Shown here one piece after another: positions 37,897 through 47,499 of a DNA stretch of 64,000 bases. The notes under the pieces were generated by a model. The model was not told the DNA's origin and ran no database searches. It was given only the letters and a program-made list of their open reading frames with translations. Source of the stretch: Phytobacter ursingii (GTDB lineage: Bacteria; Pseudomonadota; Gammaproteobacteria; Enterobacterales; Enterobacteriaceae). Made by a program: the position numbers and the translations under genes. The stretch's first letter is position 1. The number at the start of each line of letters is the position of its first letter. The stretch covers positions 434,001-498,000 of the forward strand of contig CABDWT010000018.1 of assembly GCA_901456055.1 (NCBI GenBank). The letters run 5' to 3'.

Positions 37897-38394
37897 TTAT
37901 CCTGCGACGCCCGCAAAGAATTTTTTATAATCGGTCTGTATCAGCGTGTTTTCCAGGTGCGATACCAGCTCACGCAACCCCTCTTCATCCTCAGCAGCAA
38001 AACGCGCGAACGCAATGCTGTCGATATCAAGGACACCAATAATCTGATTATTCAGTGTAATAGGCAGTACGATTTCAGCATTACTGGCGGCATCGCAGGC
38101 AATATGCCCGGAGAACTGATGCACATCGTCCACGCGTTGCACGCTGTTTTGTGCCACCGCAGTACCGCAAACGCCGCGTCCGACCGGAATACGTACGCAG
38201 GCAATTTTGCCCTGGAAGGGTCCCAGTACCAGCGTATCCCCTTCAAGGAGATAGAAACCGGCCCAGTTCACATCGCTCAGTCGCTCAAAAAGCAACGCAC
38301 TGGTGTTAGCGAGTGTCGCTAAAAAACTGGTTTCACCTGCCATTAACGCCTGAAAATCACGGTTCAAATCCGCGTAAAATTCTATTTTGTTCAT
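37897..38394 (-). CDS. msrC: Free methionine-(R)-sulfoxide reductase MsrC
   Basis: GAF-domain enzyme (formerly YebR) that reduces free methionine-R-sulfoxide using thioredoxin. The 165 residues carry the three family cysteines in FQGKIACVRIPVGRGVCGTAV (about 84 and 94) and GHIACDAASNAEIVLP (about 118). One GAF domain fills most of the protein. Divergent from letA; 97 bases upstream of proQ on the same strand. Confidence 0.95.
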   Translation of the reverse strand: MNKIEFYADLNRDFQALMAGETSFLATLANTSALLFERLSDVNWAGFYLLEGDTLVLGPFQGKIACVRIPVGRGVCGTAVAQNSVQRVDDVHQFSGHIACDAASNAEIVLPITLNNQIIGVLDIDSIAFARFAAEDEEGLRELVSHLENTLIQTDYKKFFAGVAG

Positions 38395-38527
38395 TATCCA
38401 ATCACTTTATGTCTTACTTCGGTCATGCAGTCTAGCCTATTAAAATAAGCATTAAATGCGTTGATGCTCAAGAAGTTCCCATCATGAGTTAAGATAGATT
38501 TATTCCTGATTTATTCATATGCATGCA

Positions 38528-39811
38528 ATGGCCCTGAAAAACCGACAGATAACGCCTGCTAAAAAAATGGCCGTCCACGCCATTGGCGACGCCTTGCCCC
38601 GCGCACATTATCAGCGATGTCCGCAATGCGATACGCTTTTTGCCCTTCCGGTCATGAAATCGCACCAAAGTGCATTCTGTCCCTGTTGTGATGCGAAAAT
38701 TCGCGACGGTAGAGACTGGTCATTAACCCGTCTGGCGGCGATGGCCGTGACGATGTTACTGCTCATGCCATTCGCATGGAGCGAGCCGCTGCTCCACCTC
38801 TACCTGCTGGGCGTACGCATTGATGCAAACCTGTTCCAGGGTATCTGGCAGATGACCGCGCAGGGCGATCCGCTTACAGCCGCCATGGTGTTGTTTTGTA
38901 CTGTGGGAGCCCCGTTGATTTTGGTCGCTGCAATTGCCTACTTGTGGTTCGGTAACATACTGGGAATGAATCTTCGCCCGGTTCTGCTGATGCTGGAAAA
39001 GCTAAAAGAGTGGGTAATGCTGGATATTTACCTGGTGGGCATTGGCGTTGCCTCGATCAAAGTGCAGGATTATGCCTTTCTGCAGCCCGGTATTGGTCTT
39101 ATCGCTTTTGTTGCCCTGGTGATTTTAAGTATTCTGACGCTGATTCACTTGAACGTGGAGCAACTCTGGGAGCGTTTCTACCCTCAACGACCAGCAAAAC
39201 GCCCTGATGAAAAGTTGCGTATCTGTCTCGGATGTCACTTCACCGGCTTCCCGGATCCGCGAGGTCGCTGCCCGCGATGCCATATCCCTCTGCGTTATCG
39301 CCGCCGTCAGAGCGTACAAAAATGTTGGGCTGCGCTTATCGCATCGATGATATTTCTGTTTCCGGCTAATCTGCTCCCCATCTCGGTGGTCTACGTCAAT
39401 GGCGCGCGACAGGAAGATACTATCTTGTCCGGCATTATGTCTCTGGCAAACAGCAATATCGCCGTGGCAGGTGTCGTGTTTATTGCCAGTATTCTGGTGC
39501 CATTTACCAAAGTTATTGTGCTGTTTACACTGCTGCTTAGCATCCACTTCAAATTTGAACAGGGGTTACGTACACGCATCCTGCTTCTGCGCTTTGTGAC
39601 CTGGATTGGGCGTTGGTCCATGCTCGATCTGTTTGTCATCTCACTGACAATGTCACTAATTAACCGCGACCAGTTACTTGCTTTTACTATGGGACCGGCT
39701 GCGTTTTATTTCGGCGCAGCCGTAATATTGACTATTCTTGCTGTGGAATGGCTGGACAGCCGCTTACTTTGGGATGCACATGAGTCAGGAAACCCCCGCT
39801 TCGCCGACTGA
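38528..39811 (+). CDS. letA: Envelope lipid transport protein LetA
   Basis: Inner-membrane partner of the MCE tunnel LetB, thought to load lipids for transfer between membranes; formerly YebS/PqiA-like. The 427 residues contain two PqiA modules, each with a zinc-ribbon ([11 protein letters not shown] with CPCC, about 33-60; [23 protein letters not shown], about 233-255) and about four membrane helices. I take ATG 38528 ([13 protein letters not shown]), giving the E. coli length; ATG 38519 would add three residues. letB begins 32 bases before letA ends. Confidence 0.95.
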   Translation: MALKNRQITPAKKMAVHAIGDALPRAHYQRCPQCDTLFALPVMKSHQSAFCPCCDAKIRDGRDWSLTRLAAMAVTMLLLMPFAWSEPLLHLYLLGVRIDANLFQGIWQMTAQGDPLTAAMVLFCTVGAPLILVAAIAYLWFGNILGMNLRPVLLMLEKLKEWVMLDIYLVGIGVASIKVQDYAFLQPGIGLIAFVALVILSILTLIHLNVEQLWERFYPQRPAKRPDEKLRICLGCHFTGFPDPRGRCPRCHIPLRYRRRQSVQKCWAALIASMIFLFPANLLPISVVYVNGARQEDTILSGIMSLANSNIAVAGVVFIASILVPFTKVIVLFTLLLSIHFKFEQGLRTRILLLRFVTWIGRWSMLDLFVISLTMSLINRDQLLAFTMGPAAFYFGAAVILTILAVEWLDSRLLWDAHESGNPRFAD

Positions 39812-42413
39812 AGCGCGTATAAAAACAAAACGCCGCATTTCACCTTTCTGGCTGCTGCCGATCATTGCGTTGCTGATTGCAGGCTGGCTGGTCTGGGGAA
39901 GCTATAAAGATCGCGGTAACACGATAACCATCGATTTTATGTCCGCTGACGGTATTGTTGCCGGCAGAACGCCGATTCGTTATCAGGGTGTTGAAGTGGG
40001 CACCGTGCAGGATATTCGCCTGAGCGACGACCTGAAAAAAATCGAGGTACGCGCCAGTATTAAAGCCAATATGAAAGATGCTTTGCGCAGTGAGACGCAG
40101 TTCTGGCTTGTCACGCCAAAAGCCTCGCTGGCGGGCGTTTCCGGGCTGGATGCGCTGGTCGGAGGTAACTATATCGGCATGATGCCCGGTAAAGGGGAAC
40201 CGCAAGAGCATTTTACTGCGCTCGATACCCAGCCTAAGTATCGGCTGAATAATGGCGAATTGATGATTCATCTTCATGCCCCGGACCTGGGCTCGCTCAA
40301 CAGCGGGTCGCTGGTCTATTTTCGGAAAATTCCGGTCGGGCGCGTTTATGATTATTCCATCAATAACAATAAACAAGGCGTCACCATCGATGTGCTGATA
40401 GAGCGCCGTTTTACCAACCTGGTGAAAAAAGGTAGCCGCTTCTGGAACATTTCCGGCGTCAAAGCGGATGTCAGCCTGAGTGGTGCAAAAGTCGAGCTTG
40501 AAAGCCTTGCGGCGCTGGTCAATGGCGCCATCGCTTTCGACTCTCCGGATTCCTCACAACCCGCGACACAGGACGATGAGTACGGTCTTTACGAAGATCT
40601 CGCCCATAGCCAACGTGGGGTGCTGGTCAAACTCGACCTCCCGGGCGGTGACGGCCTGAAAGCGGGGTCGACAGCCCTGATGTATCAGGGACTGCAGGTT
40701 GGTCAGTTAACCAAACTCAATCTCAACCCCGGTGGCGCAGTGACCGGCGAAATGACGGTGGATCCGGGCGTCGTTAATTTATTGCGCGACAATACGCGTA
40801 TCGAAATGCGTAGCCCCAAAATTTCACTTGATAACCCCAATGTCAGTTCGCTGCTAACAGGTACGACGCTGGAACTGGTGCCAGGTGAAGGCGAGCCTCG
40901 TAATCATTTTGTGGTGCTGCCGGCCACAAAAAATCTGTTGCAGCAGCCTGGCGTTATCACACTGACGCTCACCGCGCCGGAAAGCTATGGTATTGACGCG
41001 GGACAACCGCTGATCTTACATGGCGTGCAAGTCGGTCAGGTGCTGGAGCGAAATTTAACCAGTAAAGGGGTTTCGTTTGCGCTGGCTATCGACCCGCAAT
41101 ACCGCGACCTGGTGCGCGGTGACAGTAAGTTTGTGGTCAACAGCCGTATTGACGTCAAAATGGGCATTGATGGCGTTGAGTTTCTCGCCGCCAGCGCCAA
41201 CGAATGGCTCAGCGGTGGTATCCGCATTCTTCCTGGCAGCAAAGGCGAGATGAAAACCAGCTATCCTCTGTTTGCCAATCTCGATAAAGCGCTGGAAAAC
41301 AGTCTTAGCGACCTGCCGACAACCACCCTGACGCTGACCGCAGATACCCTGCCGGATGTGCAGGCAGGTTCAGTGGTGCTCTACCGTAAATTTGAAGTGG
41401 GTGAAATCATTACCGTGCGCCCCCGGGCAGATGCGTTTGATATCGAAGTGCATATCAAGCCGGAGTATCGCTCACTGTTGACCAGTAATAGCGTTTTTTG
41501 GGCCGAAGGGGGGGCGAAAGTTCAATTGAACGGTAGCGGCCTGACGGTTCAGGCGTCGCCATTGTCTCGTGCCCTCAAAGGCGCGATCAGTTTTGATAAT
41601 CTCAGCGGCGCCAGCGCCAGCGCACGCAAGGGCGATAAACGTATCCTTTACGCCTCTGAGACCGCCGCACGCGCCGTCGGGAGTCAGATCACTCTGCATG
41701 CCTATGATGCCGGAAAACTGGCGGCGGGAATGCCGATTCGCTATCTGGGTATCGATATCGGCCAGATTTCTAATCTCCAGCTCATTGCCGACAAGAGCGA
41801 AGTACAGGCCACCGGGGTGCTCTACCCTGAATATGTGCAGACGTTTGCCCGTGGTGGCACACGATTCTCTGTTGTCACACCGCAAATCTCTGCAGCGGGT
41901 GTTGAGCATCTTGATACTATCCTGCAGCCCTATATCAATGTTGAACCTGGCCATGGCGAGGCGCGACGTGATTTTGAAATACAGGAAACCACGATCACCG
42001 ATTCCCGTTATCTGGATGGTTTGAACGTAGTGGTTGAAGCACCGGAAGCCGGTTCGCTGAATATTGGCACACCCGTTCTGTTCCGTGGGATCGAAGTGGG
42101 CACCGTCACCGGCCTGATGCTCGGTTCCCTGTCAGACCGCGTAATGGTTGGGATGCGGATCAGCAAACGTTATCAGCACCTCGTGCGAAATAATTCCGTG
42201 TTCTGGCTGGCTTCCGGCTATTCGCTGGACTTTGGACTGACCGGAGGCGTGGTGAAAACGGGTACCTTTAACCAGTTTATTCGCGGTGGGGTGGCCTTTG
42301 CCACGCCTCCGGGTATCCCACTGGCACCGCAAGCGCAGCCAGGTAAACATTTCCTGTTGCAGGAAAGCGAGCCTAAAGAGTGGCGTCAGTGGGGCACCGC
42401 CCTGCCACGTTAA
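39780..42413 (+). CDS. letB: MCE-domain lipid transport tunnel protein LetB
   Basis: Periplasm-spanning MCE protein (formerly YebT) that forms a hexameric tunnel for phospholipids between inner and outer membranes. The 877 residues have one N-terminal membrane helix (about 21-41) and seven tandem MCE domains, visible as repeats of a G-(I/V)-xx-G-x-P-(V/I)-xY/F-xG-(V/I)-xVG motif, e.g. [30 protein letters not shown] and [15 protein letters not shown]. The ATG at 39780 ([15 protein letters not shown]) lies inside the end of letA, so translation is coupled. Confidence 0.97.
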   Translation: MSQETPASPTEARIKTKRRISPFWLLPIIALLIAGWLVWGSYKDRGNTITIDFMSADGIVAGRTPIRYQGVEVGTVQDIRLSDDLKKIEVRASIKANMKDALRSETQFWLVTPKASLAGVSGLDALVGGNYIGMMPGKGEPQEHFTALDTQPKYRLNNGELMIHLHAPDLGSLNSGSLVYFRKIPVGRVYDYSINNNKQGVTIDVLIERRFTNLVKKGSRFWNISGVKADVSLSGAKVELESLAALVNGAIAFDSPDSSQPATQDDEYGLYEDLAHSQRGVLVKLDLPGGDGLKAGSTALMYQGLQVGQLTKLNLNPGGAVTGEMTVDPGVVNLLRDNTRIEMRSPKISLDNPNVSSLLTGTTLELVPGEGEPRNHFVVLPATKNLLQQPGVITLTLTAPESYGIDAGQPLILHGVQVGQVLERNLTSKGVSFALAIDPQYRDLVRGDSKFVVNSRIDVKMGIDGVEFLAASANEWLSGGIRILPGSKGEMKTSYPLFANLDKALENSLSDLPTTTLTLTADTLPDVQAGSVVLYRKFEVGEIITVRPRADAFDIEVHIKPEYRSLLTSNSVFWAEGGAKVQLNGSGLTVQASPLSRALKGAISFDNLSGASASARKGDKRILYASETAARAVGSQITLHAYDAGKLAAGMPIRYLGIDIGQISNLQLIADKSEVQATGVLYPEYVQTFARGGTRFSVVTPQISAAGVEHLDTILQPYINVEPGHGEARRDFEIQETTITDSRYLDGLNVVVEAPEAGSLNIGTPVLFRGIEVGTVTGLMLGSLSDRVMVGMRISKRYQHLVRNNSVFWLASGYSLDFGLTGGVVKTGTFNQFIRGGVAFATPPGIPLAPQAQPGKHFLLQESEPKEWRQWGTALPR

Positions 42414-42492
42414 TGCCTTACCGCTCCGGCGTGCCCGCGCCGGAGCGAGTATGTTACACTGCGCCCCTCCCTGCTTTCCTGTGGTATAACCT

Positions 42493-43932
42493 GTGGCTCA
42501 AAACGCTGTTTATCTTCCTGACGAATTTCTGGCACAAATGCGTGACCTGCTGCCAGCCCATCTCTCCTTCGACGAATTCATCGCGGCCTGTCAGCGGCCT
42601 TTGCGGCGCAGTATACGAATTAATACGCTCAAAATTACCGTTGAAGACTTCCTGAGGCTTGTTGCGCCTTACGGCTGGCAGTTGACGTCGATTCCGTGGT
42701 GTGCAGAAGGGTTCTGGATTGAGCGGGATGATGAAGAGGCGCTGCCGCTCGGTAGCACCGCAGAACATTTAAGCGGGATGTTTTATATCCAGGAAGCCAG
42801 TTCCATGCTGCCGGTTAGCGCCCTGTTTGCTGATGGCGAAATGCCAGAACGGGTTATGGATGTTGCGGCGGCACCGGGCTCAAAAACCACCCAGATCGCT
42901 GCGTGCATGGGCAATCGCGGCGCTATTCTCGCTAATGAGTATTCCGCCAGTCGCGTAAAAGTGCTGCACGCCAATATCAGCCGCTGCGGTGTTGCCAATG
43001 TCGCGCTAACCCATTTTGATGGCCGCGTTTTCGGTCCTGCGTTGCCAGAGATGTTTGATGCCATCTTGCTTGATGCGCCTTGTTCTGGCGAAGGGGTGGT
43101 GCGTAAAGATCCGGATGCATTAAAGAACTGGTCGCACGCCAGTAATCTTGAGATTGCCGCCACCCAACGGGAATTGATCGATAGCGCTTTTCATGCGCTG
43201 CGTCCGGGCGGCACGCTGGTCTATTCAACCTGTACGCTCAATCGCGAAGAAAATGAAGCGATATGCCACTGGCTAAAAGCGCAATATCCTGACGCAGTCG
43301 AGTTTTGGCCGCTTAATACCCTGTTTACAGGCGCGGAACAAGCGCTGACGGATGAGGGCTTTTTACATGTTTTTCCGCAAATTTATGACTGCGAAGGATT
43401 CTTTGTCGCGCGGTTACGAAAAACCGCGGCAATCGCGCCGATGCCCTCTCCTGGCTACAAAGTGGGTAACTTCCCGTTTAGCCGTATGAAGCCGAAAGAA
43501 GAGGCTCTGCTGATTAACGCAGCGGCCGCTGTTGGCCTGCAATGGCACGACGATCTGCACCTGTGGCAGCGTGACAAAGAAATTTGGCTCTTCCCGGCAC
43601 ACATCGCGCCGCTTATTGGCAAAGTGCGTTTTTCGCGCCCTGGCATCAAGCTCGCTGAAAGCCACAATAAAGGTTATCGCTGGCAGCATGAAGCCGTCAT
43701 CGCCCTCGCTGGGGTGGATAACCCGCACTCATTTGAACTCACGCATCAGGAAGCGGAAGAGTGGTACCGTGGGCGTGATGTTTATCCGCAAACGCCACCG
43801 ACAAAAGACGATGTTATCGTTACCTACCAACGCCAGCCACTGGGCCTGGCGAAAAAAGTGGGTAGTCGGCTTAAAAACAGTTATCCACGCGAGCTGGTAA
43901 GGGACGGTCGTTTGTTCGCCAGCAATACGTGA
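42493..43932 (+). CDS. rsmF: 16S rRNA m5C1407 methyltransferase RsmF
   Basis: SAM-dependent NOL1/NOP2/Sun family enzyme. The 479 residues match E. coli RsmF. The cofactor motif [17 protein letters not shown] is near 118-134. Catalytic cysteines are in [16 protein letters not shown] (about 195-210) and [13 protein letters not shown] (about 243-255). A C-terminal PUA-like RNA-binding domain follows. The start is GTG at 42493. Downstream of letB on the same strand by 79 bases. Confidence 0.96.
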   Translation: MAQNAVYLPDEFLAQMRDLLPAHLSFDEFIAACQRPLRRSIRINTLKITVEDFLRLVAPYGWQLTSIPWCAEGFWIERDDEEALPLGSTAEHLSGMFYIQEASSMLPVSALFADGEMPERVMDVAAAPGSKTTQIAACMGNRGAILANEYSASRVKVLHANISRCGVANVALTHFDGRVFGPALPEMFDAILLDAPCSGEGVVRKDPDALKNWSHASNLEIAATQRELIDSAFHALRPGGTLVYSTCTLNREENEAICHWLKAQYPDAVEFWPLNTLFTGAEQALTDEGFLHVFPQIYDCEGFFVARLRKTAAIAPMPSPGYKVGNFPFSRMKPKEEALLINAAAAVGLQWHDDLHLWQRDKEIWLFPAHIAPLIGKVRFSRPGIKLAESHNKGYRWQHEAVIALAGVDNPHSFELTHQEAEEWYRGRDVYPQTPPTKDDVIVTYQRQPLGLAKKVGSRLKNSYPRELVRDGRLFASNT

Positions 43933-44046
43933 CGGCGAGCAAAAAAAAAGCATTTTCTGACTGGCGTCTTGCTCTGTGTTGTACCAGGCTGAATGTTGGG
44001 CGGCTGTACTGGTCGTACCACATGACCACCATCAACGGAGAGCATT

Positions 44047-44286
44047 ATGACGAAAACCAGCGTGCGTATCGGCGCCTTCGAAATCGATGATGCCGAGTTG
44101 CAGGGCGAGAATCAGGGAGAGCGAACATTACGCATTCCTTGCTCATCAGACCCGGATTTATGTATGCAACTTGATGCCTGGGACGCGGAAACCAGCATTC
44201 CAGCGATCCTTGACGGCGAACATTCCGTTTTATACCGCGAGCATTACGATCAGAAATCTGATACCTGGGTCATGCGTCTTGCCTGA
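44047..44286 (+). CDS. yebV: YebV family small protein
   Basis: A 79-residue acidic protein of the YebV family (DUF1480): KTSVRIGAFEIDDAELQGE, LRIPCSSDPDLCMQLDAWD and LYREHYD. Its ATG follows ACGGAGAGCATT. No membrane segment is seen. Function is unknown; position after rsmF and before yebW is the same as in E. coli. Confidence 0.92.
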   Translation: MTKTSVRIGAFEIDDAELQGENQGERTLRIPCSSDPDLCMQLDAWDAETSIPAILDGEHSVLYREHYDQKSDTWVMRLA

Positions 44287-44296
44287 TTCAATGGGA

Positions 44297-44318
44297 ACCC
44301 GTCCATGAGACGGGTTAT
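44297..44318 (+). terminator. Terminator after yebV
   Basis: AACCCGTC pairs with GACGGGTT around CATGA, followed by ATTT, ten bases after the yebV stop. Confidence 0.65.
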
Positions 44319-44390
44319 TTACCCGCCTGATTTCCCCTGCCTCCAATCATCCCCTACAATTACATCATGCTGTAATGAACCGAGGATGGA

Positions 44391-44582
44391 ATGTTCGCTC
44401 TGGTCTTGTTTGTTTGCTACCTGGATGGTGGGTGTGATGACATCGTCGTGGATGTCTTTAATACCGAACAACAGTGTCTTGTGGCTATGGAAGTACAACG
44501 CCTGCGCTATGGCGGATGCTATCCGGTAGAAGATTTTATTGATGGCTTCTGGCGCCCTGCCCAGGAATACAGTGATTTTTAA
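44391..44582 (+). CDS. yebW: YebW family small protein
   Basis: A 63-residue protein nearly identical in pattern to E. coli YebW (DUF1482): MFALVLFVCYLDGGCDDIVVDVFNT at the start and DFIDGFWRPAQEYSDF at the end, with four cysteines. Function unknown. Its TAA stop directly abuts the stop of the convergent pphA with no base between. Confidence 0.93.
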   Translation: MFALVLFVCYLDGGCDDIVVDVFNTEQQCLVAMEVQRLRYGGCYPVEDFIDGFWRPAQEYSDF

Positions 44583-45227
44583 CTACTGCACCTGTACTAA
44601 TGTCATTTCACCGCCGAAGACGGCACCTGTATCAATATAATGCTGATTGGTTGCATCCACGCGATGTTTAAGCGGCGTATGACCAAACCAGAAATGGTCA
44701 GCGCCGGAAATAGCTCCACCTTTCCCTGCCAGATGTTCACTCAAACGCTCACGACGCCAGAGTACCGATTCTTTGTCTACGGGTTTTTTCCAGGCGTAGT
44801 GATCGGACGGGTAATCGGCATGGGCGATAATATTGACCCCGCTGGCACAGTGCAGCTCAATAATGTAAGGCAATTGATCACATTCCCGTAGCGCCTCACA
44901 AGCCATGTGCTGTTCCTTTCCGCTGAGATGATTGAACCAGGCACCGCCATTGAATGACCACAGGGTCATATCCCCTGCATTGAGCGCGTCAATAGCCATC
45001 TGCTCATGGTTCCCACGGACCGTCTTAAACCACGGTCTTTTAAGCAATTGCAGGCAATGCAGACTGTCAGGTCCACGGTCAATCAAATCGCCAACGCAGA
45101 TCAGTAAATCCTTATAGGGATTAAAATGGCGCTCACGCAGTTCATTCAATAGACGCTGATGGCAGCCATGCAGATCGCCTGCGATCCAGATGTGCCGCCA
45201 GGTATTCCCATCAATACGTTGATACAT
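44583..45227 (-). CDS. pphA: Serine/threonine-protein phosphatase 1 PphA
   Basis: PPP-family metallophosphatase linked in E. coli to signalling of protein misfolding and heat shock. All phosphoesterase motifs are visible in the 214 residues: GDLHGC (17-22), GDLIDRGP (about 46-53), RGNHEQM (about 72-78), a His in IIAHADYPSDHY (about 135) and FGHTP (about 185). It begins at ATG 45227 after a GGGGGAGAT site. Four residues shorter than E. coli PphA at the N-terminus. Confidence 0.94.
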   Translation of the reverse strand: MYQRIDGNTWRHIWIAGDLHGCHQRLLNELRERHFNPYKDLLICVGDLIDRGPDSLHCLQLLKRPWFKTVRGNHEQMAIDALNAGDMTLWSFNGGAWFNHLSGKEQHMACEALRECDQLPYIIELHCASGVNIIAHADYPSDHYAWKKPVDKESVLWRRERLSEHLAGKGGAISGADHFWFGHTPLKHRVDATNQHYIDTGAVFGGEMTLVQVQ

Positions 45228-45396
45228 ATCTCCCCCTTATTTTTAGTATAGAAAGGAGGCTTGACTCTGCGTAATCAGGGCCAAATATGGTTCAACTTAA
45301 ATCCTCGTTAAACGAACCCGAAATAAACCACCGCGCAGGTTAATTTGCCACAGCGTAATCCCTAGAATAGACCGTGAACATTCAGAGGGCCCTACC

Positions 45397-46341
45397 GTGT
45401 CGAATATCAGTCTGCAAGAAAAACACCTGCAAAATCACCATCAACATATTATTCGCGAACTGGTCTCCGGGCGCCTGGTGCCTGGCCCTATCTGGACAAA
45501 ACGCAATTATCGCCTTAAGTTCCTGCTGCGTTCGCTGTTGTTCTGGCCTTCAACGGTAAAAATGCTGAGCGCATTATCACAACGCCCGGGATTTGAACGT
45601 TTACTGAATGCCCAGGTGACACTGCCGAGCAAATCACATCGCCAATATCTGACGCTGGGGCTCAATGCAGCGAAGCGTGCCGATGCGGTCGTCAGCCACT
45701 ACCAGTGGGTTGACACTTGTTTGTCTGCCAGAGCAGCCGATGCAATGACCGCCGTCAGCCCTCAGCACATTTTGCAGTGCAAAGGCAAAGATGACGCCGA
45801 ATTTAATGTTTTTGCCTCCTGCGCTCATAAAGCGGAACGTGAAGGCGAAAGCACCCTGTGGTTATACGATGGTAACCATGTCCTGCTGGCGAGCGCCACC
45901 TTCTGCGTGATCGAGGAAAATGGCCAGCGTGCATTAGTGATTGGCGGTTTGCAGGGTCCACGAAAAAACATCTCGCATGACGTCATCAAGGTGGCTACAC
46001 GTGCTTGCTACGGTATTTTCCCTAAACGCTTGCTGATGGAAGTATTGTGGCAGCTGTGCGCTCATACCGGTATTAGCGGGGTTTATGGCGTGAGCGATGA
46101 CGGTCATGTCTTTCGCGCATTGCGTTATCGCTTTAGTAAAGGTCGCCATTTCCATGCCAGCTATGATGAGTTCTGGGAATCTATTGATGGCGAGAAAGAT
46201 AATGCCTGGCGCTGGCGTTTGCCATTAATGCTGGCACGTAAACCGCTTGAGAGTATTCCAAGTAAGAAGCGTGCCGAATATCGTCGACGCTTCCAGTTAC
46301 TTGACGACATGAATAACAGCCTGGCGGATTTTTTCTGTTAA
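45397..46341 (+). CDS. VirK/YbjX (DUF535) family protein
   Basis: A 314-residue protein of the DUF535 family that includes Shigella/Salmonella VirK and E. coli YbjX, linked to virulence and resistance to antimicrobial peptides in Salmonella under PhoPQ. Family hallmarks are an N-terminal basic region, RADAVVSHYQWV (about 91-102), a central GQRALVIGGLQGPRKN segment (about 183-198), YGVSDDGHVFRALRYRFSKGRHFHASYDEFWES (about 229-261) and a final SIPSKKRAEYRRRFQLLD. There is no signal peptide. It starts at GTG 45397 after AGAGGG. E. coli K-12 has no gene here, so it is part of a variable region; which VirK paralogue it is cannot be said. Confidence 0.9.
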   Translation: MSNISLQEKHLQNHHQHIIRELVSGRLVPGPIWTKRNYRLKFLLRSLLFWPSTVKMLSALSQRPGFERLLNAQVTLPSKSHRQYLTLGLNAAKRADAVVSHYQWVDTCLSARAADAMTAVSPQHILQCKGKDDAEFNVFASCAHKAEREGESTLWLYDGNHVLLASATFCVIEENGQRALVIGGLQGPRKNISHDVIKVATRACYGIFPKRLLMEVLWQLCAHTGISGVYGVSDDGHVFRALRYRFSKGRHFHASYDEFWESIDGEKDNAWRWRLPLMLARKPLESIPSKKRAEYRRRFQLLDDMNNSLADFFC

Positions 46342-46348
46342 ATATTGA

Positions 46349-46375
46349 GAGCAGTGGAGTTACCACTGCTCTTGC
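46349..46375 (+). terminator. Terminator after the VirK/YbjX-like gene
   Basis: GAGCAGTGG pairs perfectly with CCACTGCTC around AGTTA, followed by TTGCTT. It begins eight bases after the stop. Confidence 0.75.
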
Positions 46376-46654
46376 TTATTACTGTTGCTGCTAATATATA
46401 ATTTATTCTTATTTTCATTACCAGCAATCATTATTTCATCTCGTTGCTGATCAGAAAATTCCCATACCTTAATGCAATATCTCACTCGCTGATGTCATCC
46501 GTATATCTTCCAATCCGGGAGTTCTTACAGCTAAATGATATAGCGCCTGTATCGCCTAAAAAAAGAGACGAACCAATTAAAACATAACGATATATCTTTC
46601 AAGCCATTCTTTTCATGTTAGTGTGGTTTTTCCATTTAACGGCCAGGAGGGGCT
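46376..46654. other. AT-rich upstream region of the zinc-ribbon microprotein
   Basis: With the terminator this makes a gap of 313 bases between coding regions. It is clearly AT-richer than the neighbouring core genes. It probably holds the promoter and leader of the small plus-strand gene at 46655. I see no further coding frame or RNA gene. Confidence 0.5.
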
Positions 46655-46828
46655 ATTCCAACTCTTAGATTCGTTTGTCCTGTCTGCAAAGGAAATACGT
46701 TCTTTTTTACGCAACATTGCCCGGATAAAAATTACCCTCACGGTGCAATTTGTTCAGTGTGTGGATCTCGTCTTACGGCAAAAACATGTATTCCCGTCAG
46801 ACGAAGATGGCCAAAAAAAGCGTCCTGA
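46655..46828 (+). CDS. YmcF-like zinc-ribbon microprotein with an AUU start
   Basis: A 57-residue frame opens with an ATT codon four bases after a perfect AGGAGG: (M/I)PTLRFVCPVCKGNTFF, then HCPDKNYPHGAICSVCGSRL and a basic tail RRRWPKKAS. Two CxxC knuckles (residues 8/11 and 33/36) make a zinc ribbon. The order RF-x-CP-x-C-x-G ... D-x-x-x-N-P/x-GA-x-C-x-x-C closely matches E. coli YmcF, a small cold-shock protein; from memory YmcF and its paralogue YnfQ are also translated from a non-AUG (AUU) codon. No ATG, GTG or TTG lies in frame before the first CxxC. In E. coli the partner gene gnsA/gnsB follows; no such gene follows here. An AT-rich leader precedes it. Confidence 0.75.
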   Translation: MPTLRFVCPVCKGNTFFFTQHCPDKNYPHGAICSVCGSRLTAKTCIPVRRRWPKKAS

Positions 46829-46948
46829 TGAGAGGCCTCAAGATGAGGCCTATGTAAGACTTGCAAAATCATTTATGCGCCATCGATACAACACGGGAAA
46901 ACCGTTTTCCCGCGCTGACCACGGCTAAATCGAGTTGATGGTGGCAGG

Positions 46949-47167
46949 TTAATAAAACTGACGAATGGCCTGTTCAGTTTCACGCGTACTCACTAATTCA
47001 GAAAACTTCGCTATCAGGAACTCTTTTCCATCCAGCACATACGTTTCGATCGGCATATCAAGAAAAGAGCGCTGATCATTTCTGTAGCTGACCTTCTTTA
47101 GGTCATCCGCCACCGAGATGTGATCGACCTTTCCACCGGGGAGTATTACCACAACATCTTTGCTCAT
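46949..47167 (-). CDS. Unrecognised 72-residue protein
   Basis: I do not recognise this gene. The 72 residues (MSKDVVVILPGGKVDHISVADDL...) suggest a small beta-rich fold: VVVILPGGKVDHISV, LDMPIETYVLDGKEFLIAKF, and a C-terminal helix TRETEQAIRQFY. There is no signal or membrane segment. The ATG is preceded by GAGGATAACGAC, a good ribosome site, which supports a real gene. It lies alone between the YmcF-like gene and a stretch of remnants, on the opposite strand to both neighbours. Function unknown. Confidence 0.65.
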   Translation of the reverse strand: MSKDVVVILPGGKVDHISVADDLKKVSYRNDQRSFLDMPIETYVLDGKEFLIAKFSELVSTRETEQAIRQFY

Positions 47168-47499
47168 GTCGTTATCCTCAGTTGTTTAAATTGCATACGA
47201 CATTAGCACAGCCTTTCGGTCATCGTCTCTTGTTATGTTTAGACATCATGGCAAGGCCGGGAAAGAAAGCGGCTATACCCCAGCGATACCCCACTCACCG
47301 CGCATCTATTTTTCTTCGAGGCGTTACCAGGCTGGATGGGCCTATAACGCTTGTTTGGGCAAAAAAAAACCGCTCGGACAGAGCGGCTAATGAAGCTTAC
47401 CAGGGAACAATAATGAAGCATGGATGCAATGACTATAGCTGGCTAATCGTTGCAGATTAAAAACCAGGATGATTCTCAAAGCATATATTCTTAATAATT
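47168..47499. other. Intergenic stretch with a minus-strand terminator
   Basis: No convincing gene. A plus-strand frame (47182-47460) could give 92 residues but lacks a ribosome site, resembles nothing I know and contains a terminator hairpin for the other strand. The stretch probably holds promoters of small transcripts described separately. Confidence 0.45.
47361..47388 (-). terminator. Strong minus-strand terminator without an obvious gene
   Basis: On the minus strand CCGCTC pairs with GAGCGG around TGTCC and runs into nine T. No coding gene precedes it on that strand, so it may end a small RNA starting near 47430; a TATAGT at about 47435-47440 (minus strand) with TTTAAT 18 bases upstream could be its promoter. 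Confidence 0.6.

Noticed and set aside
46832-46851. Inverted repeat AGGCCTCA/TGAGGCCT after the zinc-ribbon gene
   Set aside because: A clean hairpin, but with no T-run or other sign of function; too short to call a terminator or repeat.
46623-46928. A 101-codon frame overlapping the zinc-ribbon microprotein
   Set aside because: It is in another frame than the CxxC protein, lacks a ribosome site at its start and has no recognisable features.
47182-47460. A 92-codon plus-strand frame (contains MARPGKKAAIPQRY)
   Set aside because: A fleeting likeness to integrase N-termini did not hold up; no ribosome site, and a strong terminator for the other strand runs through it.
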